Positions 32,131-49,316 of a DNA stretch of 64,000 nt are shown here, piece after piece. Numbering within the stretch: position 1 is the stretch's first letter; the number at the start of each line of letters is the position of its first letter. The DNA is from Eleginops maclovinus (taxonomy: Eukaryota > Chordata > Actinopteri > Perciformes > Eleginopidae), in NCBI RefSeq assembly GCF_036324505.1, contig NC_086354.1:7489295-7553294 (forward strand), written 5' to 3'. The notes under the pieces are model-generated. The model worked only from the letters and a program-made list of their open reading frames with translations. It searched no databases and was not told the DNA's origin. The position numbers and the translations under genes were made by a program.

Positions 32131-32900
32131 TTAAAGGGGATGTATTGTGAATATTTTTAGGTTCATAATTGTATTTTTGGGTTTATAGTAGAACATTTTA
32201 ACAAGCTTTAGTTTGAATATTTACACTTTCTGAATAACCAGTATTTATCATCTCTCTGAAACTACCCAAAAAGAAACCCAGTTGGTTCTTATTAGCTGGT
32301 GGGAAAACAATTGTGTACTTTTACAAAGAAAGTTCTCAAACAGGAGGCGGTAAATTCTGCACATGAAATAGGACGTGGGGACAAATCTGAAATGGCATTT
32401 TTAAACCCACCTAATGTAAATAAGCTTCCTAGATCTAGTAATTAGTTTGTCTGTTCTGAGCTACCATACAGACATGAAGGTAGTCCATAAGCTGCCTCGG
32501 GAGTAGATATGAAGGGCTCATTTAGAAAGATAAAGAAAACATGATCGTTAGTTAATTTGATCAGACACTAATACAACTAAATTATACAATTATTGTATAC
32601 CATTTCTGCCAATAAATCCTCATACATTTGACACTGGTCCTTGCTGAAGGTATATATCTAATTTGTTTGAACAGTTTCAATGCCAATGAATAAAAAACGG
32701 GAAAACAAACTGATTTATTCCATATCATGATTGTAGTCCAGGTGCCTCATACTAAAATAGCTTAAGAAGTGTAAATTGACTTTTATCCATTTCTAATTAC
32801 GATGGAACTCCATTATGTTCTGGCCCATTATTGTCCCCGGTAAATTTTTCCAATATTCTGTCTGGGACAGGGAGAAATCAATGGTGTACATACCCTTTAA
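32131..32900. mobile_element. Possible TTAA-bounded MITE
   Basis: The left end reads TTAAAGGGGATGTATTGTG (32131-32149) and the right end, on the minus strand, reads TTAAAGGGTATGTACACC (32900 leftward). TTAA is thus present at both ends and the first ten adjoining bases match at nine. TTAA is the target duplication of piggyBac-type transposases. The left end also matches in style a very common teleost repeat whose copies begin TAAAGGGGACATATTATG. There is no coding capacity. Element boundaries and family are provisional. Confidence 0.5.
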
Positions 32901-34175
32901 ATATTCCCAAATGTAAGTTGCATTGTATGACTTTTACAGAATGATTAAATAGTGGGAACTAGTGTTTGGTAATCAAACCTACTTCTACCAGAAATAGATC
33001 AGTCATTGTGTATTAAGTATTAATTCAACTCATAGTGGCACTGAGTAATAACATTGATATTTAGCTTTATTGCACAGCGACATAAGACTCTGCCCTACAC
33101 ACCCACTCAGGTGTTTTCACTTACAATGACCAATTAGATTGGAGTCAGGGGATCTCAACTCCACTAACTAAGGATCTTAAAGGTTTATAACAGGCGTCAT
33201 CAAGAATAACAGTACAGAAATGTCAATAAAAAATGTGTGAAGCTACACGACAAATGGCATATTCATTTTATAGCCACTTCCTTCCGCATAACACATATAC
33301 GTATTTCACAAGTATATGCAAGGATGGTTTTGCTCAAAAGTAGATAGGGATATTTGGCCCGAATTACCATCATGTTTACATATAGATATATTTATTTTTC
33401 GATAAAAAGGAAATGAAGAACATTTGTTTTGTTTTGTTTTAAACCTCCATTTTACTTTTTTTATTAAGTTAGCTGAGGCATAAGGTTAGTCGGTTAGTAT
33501 AAAGGTTAAAACTTAGCGACATGCTAACAGATTTACTGCCGGTAAAACAGCCGCTTTTGTAACAGAACGAATCGTAAAACAGGTCAGTGAATGTACCAAG
33601 CTGAAATTGCCAGCAGCCGTCATCTTTCCCACCAAATATGAGAGCTGTGTAGATTTAGGAGCAAGTTTTTCCCTGATTTATGAATGTAGCTCGGTACTTA
33701 GCTATCTTAAAAGGAGGAAATCCCCTTCCTTATCAAAATGATGGTTGTGTGTTTCTTCAGGTCTAATGTTGCTACAGGAACAAACGTTGATGGAGACAAC
33801 ACCAAGCTCTGGAAAACAGGCTATGCAGATGACTGCAGTCATTCTGTGTGAAACCTGAGGGGAACCCGGTCTAATCAGCTAATTAAGTGGAAACACCTGT
33901 GCAAGTTAACTGTGCATGAATAGGGACTATAATGTAGGTGCACAGTGATTTTTTATTCAAGGCCTTTTTGCCTCTATTCAATCCTCTATTTAGTTATTGT
34001 GTTCACTACAATGCTATGTACTGTATCTGTTTTATGCCCTGCGTGTGAAAATGATTGACTCGTAGTCATAAAACAATAATTGCATTTTTTAGGGAGTCCA
34101 TTGAAAGCACCATGGCTCAAACTCTGACTCCGTTATTAGAGGATTCAAGTGTTTGTAGTGTGTCTATCTGAGGAT
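32901..34175. other. No gene recognised
   Basis: AT-rich. Scattered GTTAGC/GCTAAC motifs (33470-33540) recall dispersed fish repeats but define no element. Confidence 0.45.
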
Positions 34176-34300
34176 GTCTGTCTGTTCTCACCGTGCAATA
34201 CACCTGGCAACCAGCCCAGGTTATTCCCTGCTTTCTGCCCAGTGCATGCTGGGATAGGCTTTGGCAAATTTATGACCCTAGACAGGAATAAGTTGGCATG
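34176..34300 (+). mobile_element. SINE/LINE-derived fragment, teleost type
   Basis: The run ACCTGGCAACCAGCCCAGG...GCTGGGATAGGCTTTGGC...GACAGGAATAAG matches, in order, the fish repeat core with CTGGCGACCTGTCCAGGG, GCTGGGATAGGCTCCAGC and GACCAGGATAAGCGG. It is divergent, so old. I recognise the repeat but do not assign a family name. Confidence 0.6.
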
Positions 34301-36399
34301 TTAAACACATCTTTTTTTATAGATCGGTACAAATATTTGCTGCTGTTTGAAAATGGGATCTGTTATGTATGACTTAACAATACAGTATAAGGTGATATGA
34401 TTTATTTCCACATATTATGGAAATATACTAAAGGATCATGAAAAAAAATCAATTATGCATCATTTACTAGAAGCTCCCCCCTCTTTCATGTATTATACCC
34501 ATTTTTTACAGCAACATTACTCAAACTTTTATTAATAGTCTTGCGGTGTGCATAAAAATAGCTGGAACAATATGCTGGGGGGAAAAGTATTATGATAATA
34601 AAATAAGTATGAAGGCATTTCTAGGCCAAGGGAGGAAAACTGCTTCCGAAGAATCGAGCATGACTCCCCAGTGAGCAGCTCACTGTGTGTAGCAGCCCTC
34701 TGCGTACAGAAAGAAAAAAATGACAGTCCACTTGAAGAGAGACGAGTGACAAGACTGCAAAAGAACAAACAACCTTTTCAGCCTAACAACACCAACAATG
34801 AACAGATTCTCTCTCTGTCGAGTGCTAAACATGATTCCGGGCATTGAAGTCCCTGCCTTGTAGGCCGTGCCAAACGAATGTGATGTCAATGCTGTAATAA
34901 ACGAGCTTTGTGTTTGAGTGCGACCGTGATAATTAGTCTCAAGACGGTATGTTGGTAGAGAGAAGGCTCATAAAATATAGAGGCCATTTGGCCTGCACTC
35001 AAGAACAAATCTGTATTCTAGGAGCGTGGGCTGTTACACTAATGTTCGACATAGTTTAAATCTGGCAGAGGCACAGTCAGAAAACTTTGCTCGGAGGAAA
35101 GATGCTGACGGTTCCAGGCAGCAAGCTTGAAATATTACTGAGTCAGCGCATGTACGTAGATGTGCGCACCCGCCTTCAGACACACATAACAAACATGCCG
35201 TACGCTCCACTCACTGAAGGAACATCCTTTTTGTTGACAGGACTACCCATGTGCCCGAGAGGCCGCACGCATCAACCATTCAAGGTTTTTTCCGACAAAA
35301 TTGGGGTTGTCGCTGAACGGCGCAGCAACTCAAGGTCGGGGAGATGATAATGATGTTTATAAAGTCTAAATCCACAAATAAGATTCTCTCTGTATCTTCC
35401 CAAGTGCCTACCTGCGAGCACGCCTCCATTGTGAAGAAGTGTGAAAGGTCTGCTTGCAATTTCTGCTGGAAGCTGCATCACATTGTGTGGTGGAGCTGAA
35501 GACGGCGGCTGAGGAAAGCACACATAAACCGGAAAATCCGAGGGCTTGCAGTGTATGTGCCATTTTCAGGCGGGCAGGTACAAGAGTCACATTGCTACAG
35601 TTTCATGTTGTGAATTATGAGATTATTGTCCCAAGCCTCTAGCATCAACAGGGGACGCAGTGGCATTTTGACAACACTAATCACCTCATTCTGAACCTGT
35701 TCCGTTTGCTTAGGGAAGGGAAGAAGTCTCCAGTGGCTGAGCCCCAGGGAAACATTGCTGCCAAAAATAAAAAGGGGAAGCAGCGATTTTCTCTGCCCAT
35801 TGGGTGGTCCAAAAGACCCTGATGGGATGTTTAGTTCAAGATGCTAGCTGTTTGCTCAAATTGTTGCATGGTGAGTTTTCAAAGCTTCAGTTCAAACAAC
35901 ACCCTCCCCTGCCATGACACACCCCCAGAGAGAAAAGGCAAATACATCTTGGCCATTTCTCTCAGGAGTTGGCAAATTAAAAAGAGACTTTGTATTTTCT
36001 TTGAAAGTTTAAGGCTGTTTTTCCACTCAAGTCTTTTTCATTTCTGTGGCCTTAATTATGCATATGAAATGAAACTTTTTGATTAAGGCATCAAAACACA
36101 CCAGAGCAGTTTAAACATGGATTTTCAGAAGGAAAACTTTGCTAATTGAAGTGTGCTTTAATAGCAATCAAACACACAAAAAAATCAGTGACAACGAGTC
36201 TGGGCACAGCTGGGCCGATGACACAGACAATGAAATGAACACTTAGCAGATCAAGATAGGAATAAAAATGAACGAACATAACCAGGGAATTATATATAAT
36301 GTTTCGGAAAAGCAACCATGCGCATCAGAGTATGACTCGGCCTGACCACCATTACCACAAAAGTGCTCTCACACACTCTTACATGTACACACAGGGACA
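34301..36399. other. No gene recognised
   Basis: Unique, mostly AT-rich sequence. No open frame above 90 codons and no recognisable motif. 35150-35540 is somewhat GC-richer without splice or coding support. Confidence 0.5.
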
Positions 36400-36700
36400 G
36401 CCTCCAACCCAAAGTGCTGCTTCACACCCAATTACAATTCTGTAATTCTGTGCCGGGCGCTCCTCGGGGCCAGGGTATCGATGATTCATTTTGCGTTTTA
36501 TCAAAGAAACAGGAGTGCCATTAAAAAGAGATCAGTCAGCCACCAGGCTTGAGGAGTGTGCTTCTAATTGGCCATTCATCAAAAAGCCTTCTTGAGTAGA
36601 TCACAGCGCTGAAATATCACACATGATAACTGAACCGCACTACATTAATTACACTACTGATGAACTTCGTGCTCCATAGCTCGCCCCCTTGTGGCATTGG
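36400..36700. promoter_or_regulatory. Candidate conserved non-coding element
   Basis: Contains CCCAATTACAATTCTGTAATTC, CGATGATTCATTTTGCG, CTAATTGGCCATTCATC and CATTAATTACAC within 230 bp of unique sequence. Enhancer-like texture; not tested by alignment. Confidence 0.4.
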
Positions 36701-42791
<6,091 letters not shown>

Positions 42792-42842
42792 GTGTGTGTG
42801 TTTGTGTGTGTTTGTGTGTGTGTGTGTGGGGGGGGGGGGGGG
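42792..42842 (+). repeat. (GT)n tract ending in a 15-G run
   Basis: GT repeats with TTT interruptions (42792-42827) pass directly into 15 consecutive G (42828-42842). Both motifs favour non-B DNA. Confidence 0.95.
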
Positions 42843-43139
42843 CTATAAGAGCACAGATTTTCCACTTAAGGATTGACCCAGCTGCACAGATCACATATCA
42901 AAAGCTTGCAGTGCTCTCTACAACCCCAGTAAATTATATATATAGATATGGCAGACCCACTTTTCTTTTTTTCTTTTCTTTTTACAAAGATATAGTACAC
43001 AGCTGGCTGCAGTAATCGATATAACCTGGGAATGCAGGTCGTAAATCTAAGCAAATGTATTTCCAGAAGGGAATGGATGCAAAGGGTTTCACACAAACAT
43101 TATGACAATATGTGCACAGAGATAAGGGAATACAAATTG

Positions 43140-44340
43140 ATAAATCGCATCACCAACACCCCTGCGTATAATGCCAAATACTTATTATCACCGACTTATA
43201 GGGTCGCGTAATAAATGGACGCAATTAAGCCGGCTTTTTGGAGCGACTCGGAGCGGATAAACCTCATTAGAGACGCGCTGAACCAGGGAGAAATTGCGCA
43301 TACGGACCGCGAACAGGTAAAATATTTGCCCCGGGGAGTGTGTGCTCAGTGTGTGACAGTCTGGCTGTCGGTTCCCCAAACCGTTCTTCGTTAACGGATG
43401 CGCCCAGAGAGACAGACGGACAGGGGGTAGAGCGCACACGCATGCCGTCTGTTAGGAATCAGCTCGGACGCGTAAAAATATTGCGCTGGTCCAGTTTGCA
43501 CCTAAAGTGTCAGCCCTTTCTCCTCACCTTGTAGTCGGAATAAAACATTCACTACAAATCTTGTAGGGTCGATAAAGAGATCAATAAGAGAATCAATCAG
43601 TGTATACAACAGTTATTATGGCGAGGAAATTCCCCCACAAGCACACGAGTGAATGCCAGCGGACAGGTCCTCAATCTCTTTGACCAACAGCTCCCTATTA
43701 GGACTATAGTCTGTGATCAATGTCGTCCACTGTTTTAAAAAGTCCCGCTGTAATATCTTTCCAACCATCTTATTTCACATGAGGGATATACTTTTATGAC
43801 GGCAAAATCCTGCGGGGTCTCGCAAAAATACGCACAGAGTCGGTCCACCGGTAGCATCAAACCAATGCATTTCACTGACACTACTAAAGAAAGACACACA
43901 TCGACATCCAAGTATTTGAACTGCCACGTACCGTAATTGAAAATGTTAGCCCTGGTAAATGTCAAGCAGAGGTGCCAAAGAGCAGAGGGAAACGCAGTCC
44001 CCAAATACCAAGCGAGAGGAAACTAGGTCTGATCTCCAGTCAGACCGACCGCCGTTAAACAAATAATACAAGCTCACAATCACAGGGTTACGGTCACAGA
44101 CATATTGGTGGTGAATTTACCTCTAAATGTCGGATCTCGCTGTGATTGTCTCAAGTTTCTTCGTCCGTTGCCCGTTCAGCCCGTCAGCCGGTCACACAAC
44201 TGAGTCCAAGAAGGACACACGCAGTTATCGCGCCTCTCTCCCTCCCTCTCTCCCTCTCTCTCTCCCCCCCTACTCTCTCTCTCTCCCCCGTCTCTCTCTT
44301 CTATTAAAACGTGACTCTTGAAAAATCTCTCGGCACGTTT
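43140..44340 (-). promoter_or_regulatory. CpG-rich, promoter-like block with minus-strand donor-like sites
   Basis: This is the only place in the window where CpGs cluster: I count about 27 between 43203 and 43490. On the minus strand, two consensus splice-donor-like sites occur: TACAAG|GTGAGGAG near 43527 and TTTAGAG|GTAAATTC near 44121. The latter lies downstream of a pyrimidine/purine tract at 44233-44300. A third, AATTACG|GTACGTGG, lies near 43932. On the plus strand GAACAG|GTAAAATA occurs at about 43314. The layout would suit alternative first exons of a minus-strand gene whose body lies to the left, perhaps outside the window. The open frame 44004-43735 (minus; begins MGTAFPSALWHLCLTFTRAN) has a hydrophobic start but no domain I recognise. 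All of this is inference from composition and splice-like words. Confidence 0.35.
44233..44300 (+). repeat. (CT)n-rich low-complexity tract
   Basis: C/T-only sequence dominated by CTCTCT and CCCTC units. On the minus strand this is a GA-rich tract of the kind found upstream of many fish transcription starts. Confidence 0.9.
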
Positions 44341-44787
44341 TTAATATCGTCTCTTTTTTTCCTCTCGATGTATTCATCACTGCTCTCACTCGTAAGTGAT
44401 TATTACTGCTATGATGTCCATCATCACTCAGAGTCACCACGTCCTCCACCAACACCACCACCATCATCATAAGCATCATAAGCATCAAGACATCCAAAAA
44501 TCAATACAGCATACGCGCTTACATAATATTAAGTATGCTGTAGGTATCTCTGTCATTTCCCAATAGCTTCCCTCTCTTGCTCGACTTAAATGGTCAAAGT
44601 TTAGTACCACTTTGTATTTATTAAAAAAAGGTTTATATGTTGTATCTAGCAACGTAAACAACTGATAATGAATAATAGGATGCTTTTCAGATTGACTTTA
44701 TGGACATAACTAAGATTACAAAAATTGACAGCTTTGTGATTCCAAGCTATTTATAAATTAAGAGACATATGATTAAGGTATTAATAC
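44341..44787. other. No gene recognised
   Basis: Contains an imperfect ACC/ATC trinucleotide stretch (44447-44490). Otherwise AT-rich and featureless. Confidence 0.5.
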
Positions 44788-45196
44788 CAGAGATGGAAAA
44801 ACTACTCAGATCTTGTTCTTGAGTAAAAGTAGAAGTACCAGAGTGTAGGAAAACTCTGTTTTGTCAGTAAAAGTATTCATTATGCAGATTGGCTCATTTC
44901 AGAATTCTATATGACATGTTTTGATTATAATTATTGATGCATTAAAGTGTAATCAAAGCTGGTAAAGGTGCAGATAGCTATTAAAGGGTTGATTATATTT
45001 CCCATCATTAATCCAAATCTGCAAAGTAACTAAAGGTATTTTAAATACATGTAATGGATTAAAAGTACATGATTTACCTCTGAATTGTAGGTTCAAAGTA
45101 GCATAAAATGGAAATACACAAGCAAGTACAAGTACCTCAAAATTGTACTTAATTACACTACTTGAGTAAATGAACTTAGTTACTTTACACCTGTGG
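44788..45196 (+). mobile_element. hAT-type MITE (copy 2)
   Basis: Same family and orientation as the element at 14400-14827. It starts CAGAGATGGAAAAACTACTC, shares TTTTGATTATAATTATTGATG and AATCAAAGCTGGTAAA.GTGC, and ends AGTTACTTTACACCTGTG. The flanks GTATTAAT and GTATTAAA are possible 8-bp duplications with one mismatch if the element ends are placed two bases outwards. It is more diverged at its 3' end than copy 1. Non-coding. Confidence 0.8.
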
Positions 45197-47467
45197 TGTA
45201 TTAAATCTGTTCATATACAGTTAGTTACTCTCTGAGGTCATAGAGAGTGCAGAGAGTGATGTGGTACAACAGGATGTTGTATAACAAACCTCTGGAATAT
45301 GTCAGAAGGCCTCCAGGTATGAGTAAGAAAAAGACCAACGTATATCTCACCTTATTTGGGTACGCGCAAGACATGGTGTACGAACGTATAGATCACCTTT
45401 TTTGGGTACACATTCTTATAGAACATCGCATTTTGTCACACACCCACATTTCTCCTATAAATTGCATGAAAAATGAGATTTTGGGGGGACTTCCACAATT
45501 GGCACTGGGAACCCCGTATCGCCCGTGTTGGTGTATGATATGCTGTTGTAATAAACCTTATTATATACAAGCTGGTGTCTCCGGGGACTTCTTCATCATC
45601 TTCACAAACATCGCTACAAGATATACCTCACACCTCTGATTAATACTAAGCACTGGGACCATGCAGTGTACTTTCAGCTGCTATTAGAAGTTGCAAAAAA
45701 AAGTTTGGGTACAAATATTTAACAAAATAAGGGCAAAAACTAAGGTTTTATCATTAATAATTTACTAATAGTGAATGGTTTTTAAAAATCTAGCAGTATG
45801 ATGAGGAGAAAGTTATTACTTATATAATAAATATTAATAAATACAAGTATCAATGGCCAATGACTAAAATAGTAAATGATTCATTCCCATTACTTGAGGC
45901 ATAGTTTACAAATTATAAATCATATTCTAAAGGGGGTTGACTACAAGTTGGTGCCAATTGTATATTTATGTTTATAGACTTATCTCTGTCCAACATGAGT
46001 ATTTACATGAATAGTAAAGCTGTGCGATCTAAAGACGAATGTTTTAAATTGGCTTGATGTAGGAGGAAGATTGATGAAACATCATTATGCCTCTAGAATA
46101 CACATCACATTTAATGAACTTTGTTTGTTTTGTAACAAAACTCCACAGGGCACCTTGTGTGCACATTCCTCTAATATTCTTCTTTTTTTTTTGCAGTTCA
46201 GTTGCTGCATACTAATCTTTTTTAAAAAGTGTGCCTTTAGAATAATTGCAGATCTATTTCAATGGGGATACCATCATCTTCATTAACATCATTATCATCA
46301 CTAAGCTATCTCGTGATTACAGGCCAACGATAACATTATTATACTCGTGTTAATCAGGCCACCTTTATCATCGTCCAGGACCTATTTCAAAAAGCCATTA
46401 CCTCCATCCTTACCACTTAAGAGCAAATTATACCTTCCCATCTTCCCACACGTACCTCCCCCAACCCACACACGCACACACACACACAGACACATTTCAT
46501 TACCGTTGATATATCCAGCTCAGTCATTGCACAAGCTGCAAGTCCCTTATCATTGGTCTATGCTGTACTTGTAGATTGACTCCACTACTAGGAGCCCTTT
46601 GAAGTTTAGAGAAAGGGAGGGGAGAGGAAGATGTATGTGTGAATAGTAAAAAAAAAGAGGGACTGCTCCTTCTCTATTACAGAAACACAGTAGAACAGGG
46701 CCAGCTAGATGACAGAGCATGAAAGGGCTGATTTATCCACCAGGGAGAGACTCTGTGTATGTGCATGAGTAAGGAAGAGAGGGAGAAAGAAAGAGATTTT
46801 GCTCTCTTTATTATTGATACTGTGTGCATTATTAAACTGAACGTATACATTTGTATGTGAGCTAAAAATGCTTCTTCCTCATTTCTTCCCAGGGCCAGGG
46901 ATCACTTCTGCCTGGATGTGCCACTCTTTGCTGCAGCCCCGGGACTTGATTCTGCCATACATGTGTTTGGCAGGAGAAGTCAGTTGGCTAAGCAGCAGAA
47001 TCCGGATGGATGTACAGTACACAACACCAGAAAATACAGTTTTAGGCAGTGTGTACAGAGACATCTGGTGCCACAACAAGCTAGAGGGTGTATTGTGTCC
47101 TCTTAACATCATAGAACCTAAATTCAGCTTTGCAGGCCAGTTCTTTCTTTGCTTTCCTATTTATGATCTTGTAAACAATGTGTTCGTCTAACTAAAAGGG
47201 TGAGTTATCCTAAAGCACAAACACACTTTTTTTCCTCACTGACCCTTTGTGGTATCTAGTAGTGGTTGTTTTTTTTTGCTCTGGTTTTGAGATACTCAAG
47301 TTTGTTTCTACCACCACAAGACAATGGACGTGAATGGAATTTAGTTTTAGGCACTTATGTGACCCAACCATTATTTTCAGAAACAGTACTAGAGCACATT
47401 ATGCTCTAGATAATCAACAGGTCACATTGGACAATTTTTAAAAGCCACGCATGCCAAGCCATGTATT
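45197..47467. other. No gene recognised
   Basis: AT-rich. A short CA/CG microsatellite lies at 46467-46488 and a purine-rich stretch at 46600-46800. The open frames at 45247-45639 and 46868-47191 have no recognisable domain or splice support. Confidence 0.5.
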
Positions 47468-47664
47468 CAGTAGGGAGAACAAGTATTTGATACACTGTCG
47501 ATTTTGCAGGTTTTCCCACTTGCAAAGCATGTAGAGGTCTGTAATGTTTATCATAGGTACACTTCAAATGTGAGAGATGGAATCTAAAACAAAAATCCAG
47601 AAGATCACATTGTATGATTTTTAAGTAATTAATTTGCATTTTATTGCATGACATAAGTATTTGA
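47468..47664 (+). repeat. Left terminal inverted repeat of the Tc1-like element
   Basis: About 197 bp, pairing with 48712-48908. AAGTATTTGAT occurs at both the outer and inner end of this arm (outer at about 47479, inner at about 47655). This is the inverted-repeat/direct-repeat layout of Tc1 transposase binding sites. Confidence 0.9.
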
Positions 47665-47673
47665 TCACCTACA

Positions 47674-48690
47674 ATGGCCAAGACCAGAGAGCTGTGTAAG
47701 GACATCAGGGATAAAATTGTAGACCTGCACAAGGCTGGGATGGGCTACAGGACAATAGGCAAGCAGCTTGGTGAGAAGGCAACAAGTGCTGGCGCAATCA
47801 TTAGAAAATGGAAGAAGTTCAAGATGACGGTCAATCTCCCTCGGTCTGGGGCTCCATGCAAGATCTCACCTCGTGGGGCATCAATGATCATGAGGAAGGT
47901 GAGGGATCAGCCCAGAACTACACGGCAGGACCTGGTCAATGACCTGAAGAGAGCTGGGACCACAGTCTCAAAGAAAACAAGTAACACACTACGCCATCAT
48001 GGATTAAAATCCTGCAGCGCACGCAAGGTCCCCCTGCTCAAGCCAGCGCATGTCCTGGCTCGTCTGAAGTTTGCCAATGACTATCTGGTTGATCCAGAGG
48101 AGGAATGGGAGAAGGTCATGTGGTTTGATGAGACAAAAATAGAGCTTTTTGGTCTAAACTCCACTCGCCGTGTTTGGAGGAAGACAAAGGATGAGTACAA
48201 CCCTAAGAACATCATCCCAACCGTGAAGCATGGAGGGTGGAAACATCATTCTTTGGGGATGCTTTTCTGCAAAGGGGACAGGACGACTGCACCGTATTGA
48301 GGGGAGGATGGATGGGGCCATGTATCGCGAGATCTTGGCCAACAACCTCCTTCCCTCAGTAAGAGCATTGAAGATGGGTCGTGGCTGGGTCTTCCAGCAT
48401 GACAACGACCCGAAACACACAGCCAGGGCAGCTAAGGAGTGGCTCCGTAAGAAGCTTCTCAAGGTCCTGGAGTGGCCTAGCCAGTCTCCAGACCTGAACC
48501 CAATAGAAAATCTTTGGAGGGAGCTGAAAGTCTGTATTGCCCAGTGACAGCCCCGAAACCTGAAGGATCTGGAGAAGATCTGTATGGAGGAGTTGGCCAA
48601 AATCCCTGCTGCAGTGTGTGCAAACCTGGTCAAGAACTACAGGAAACGTCTGATCTCTGTAATTGCAAACAAAGGTTTCTGTACCAAATA
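47674..48690 (+). pseudogene. Tc1-like DDE transposase, one frameshift and one stop
   Basis: Transposase that cuts and pastes the element at TA sites. It starts at ATG 47674 ([20 protein letters not shown]). A paired-type helix-turn-helix region spans roughly residues 11-50 and a second DNA-binding half roughly 55-115. The DDE catalytic domain follows. The first Asp is residue 152 in [12 protein letters not shown] (codon 48127-48129), the second lies in [11 protein letters not shown] (48401-48403) and the Glu in [10 protein letters not shown] (48506-48508). The last two have 34 residues between them, so this is a DD34E transposase. The frame breaks at a G run near 48234-48236, between TVKHGG and [16 protein letters not shown]. 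An in-frame TGA occurs at 48545-48547 after [26 protein letters not shown] and the rest of the C-terminus continue to about 48690. With just two lesions the copy looks recently silenced. Confidence 0.93.
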
Positions 48691-48711
48691 AAGTTCTGTT
48701 TTTCTGATGTG

Positions 48712-48908
48712 TCAAATACTTATGCCATGCAATAAAATGCAAATGAATTACTTAAAAATCATACAATGGGATTTTCTGGATTTTTGTTTTAGATTCCGTC
48801 TCTCACAGTTGAAGAGTGCTTATAATAAAAATTACAGACTTCTACATGCTTTGTAAGTGGGAAAACCTGCAAAATCGGCAGTGTATCAAATACTTGTTCT
48901 CCCCACTG
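48712..48908 (-). repeat. Right terminal inverted repeat of the Tc1-like element
   Basis: Mirror of 47468-47664 with scattered substitutions. On the minus strand its outer end reads CAGTGGGGAGAACAAGTATT and its inner end ATAAGTATTTGA. Confidence 0.9.
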
Positions 48909-49272
48909 TATGTCGTGGGTCCCAAAGTAGGCACCACAGCAACAATAAAGAAACCAGTAAAAAACAGATAGCTTGCAGCAGTTGACGAAACTGTGCATTC
49001 AATTTGTCATCCAGAATGCTTCTTATTCGCTATAAAATTGACACAGTATAACATCGCATTCTTTTGTCGGGTACTGTTTCAGTCCTTAAATGTCATATAA
49101 GCGGAAAACATCCAGACATATAATTTACATGATATCTTAAAGAATGTCTTCACAGGCATAACTCTCACATTTTACACATTAGCATCTGTATGAGTGTTAT
49201 ACTACTGTTTTTACATCATGTTCAATTACAACTCCTGAGCTCTGTGAATGTCTACTCACATCTGTTTATAGT

Positions 49273-49316
<44 letters not shown>

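Larger units (their letters stand above)
47468..48908 (+). mobile_element. Tc1-like DNA transposon with ~197-bp inverted repeats
   Basis: A 1441-bp element, CAGTAGGGAGAACAAG... at the left and ...CTTGTTCTCCCCACTG at the right. The inverted repeats (47468-47664 and 48712-48908) are long and match closely throughout. A TA follows the right end (48909-48910); on the left TA lies two bases before the element (47464-47465), so the left boundary has changed slightly. The end sequences resemble the Passport/PPTN group of flatfish Tc1 transposons as I remember them. The interior carries one transposase gene with only two visible lesions. Confidence 0.93.
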
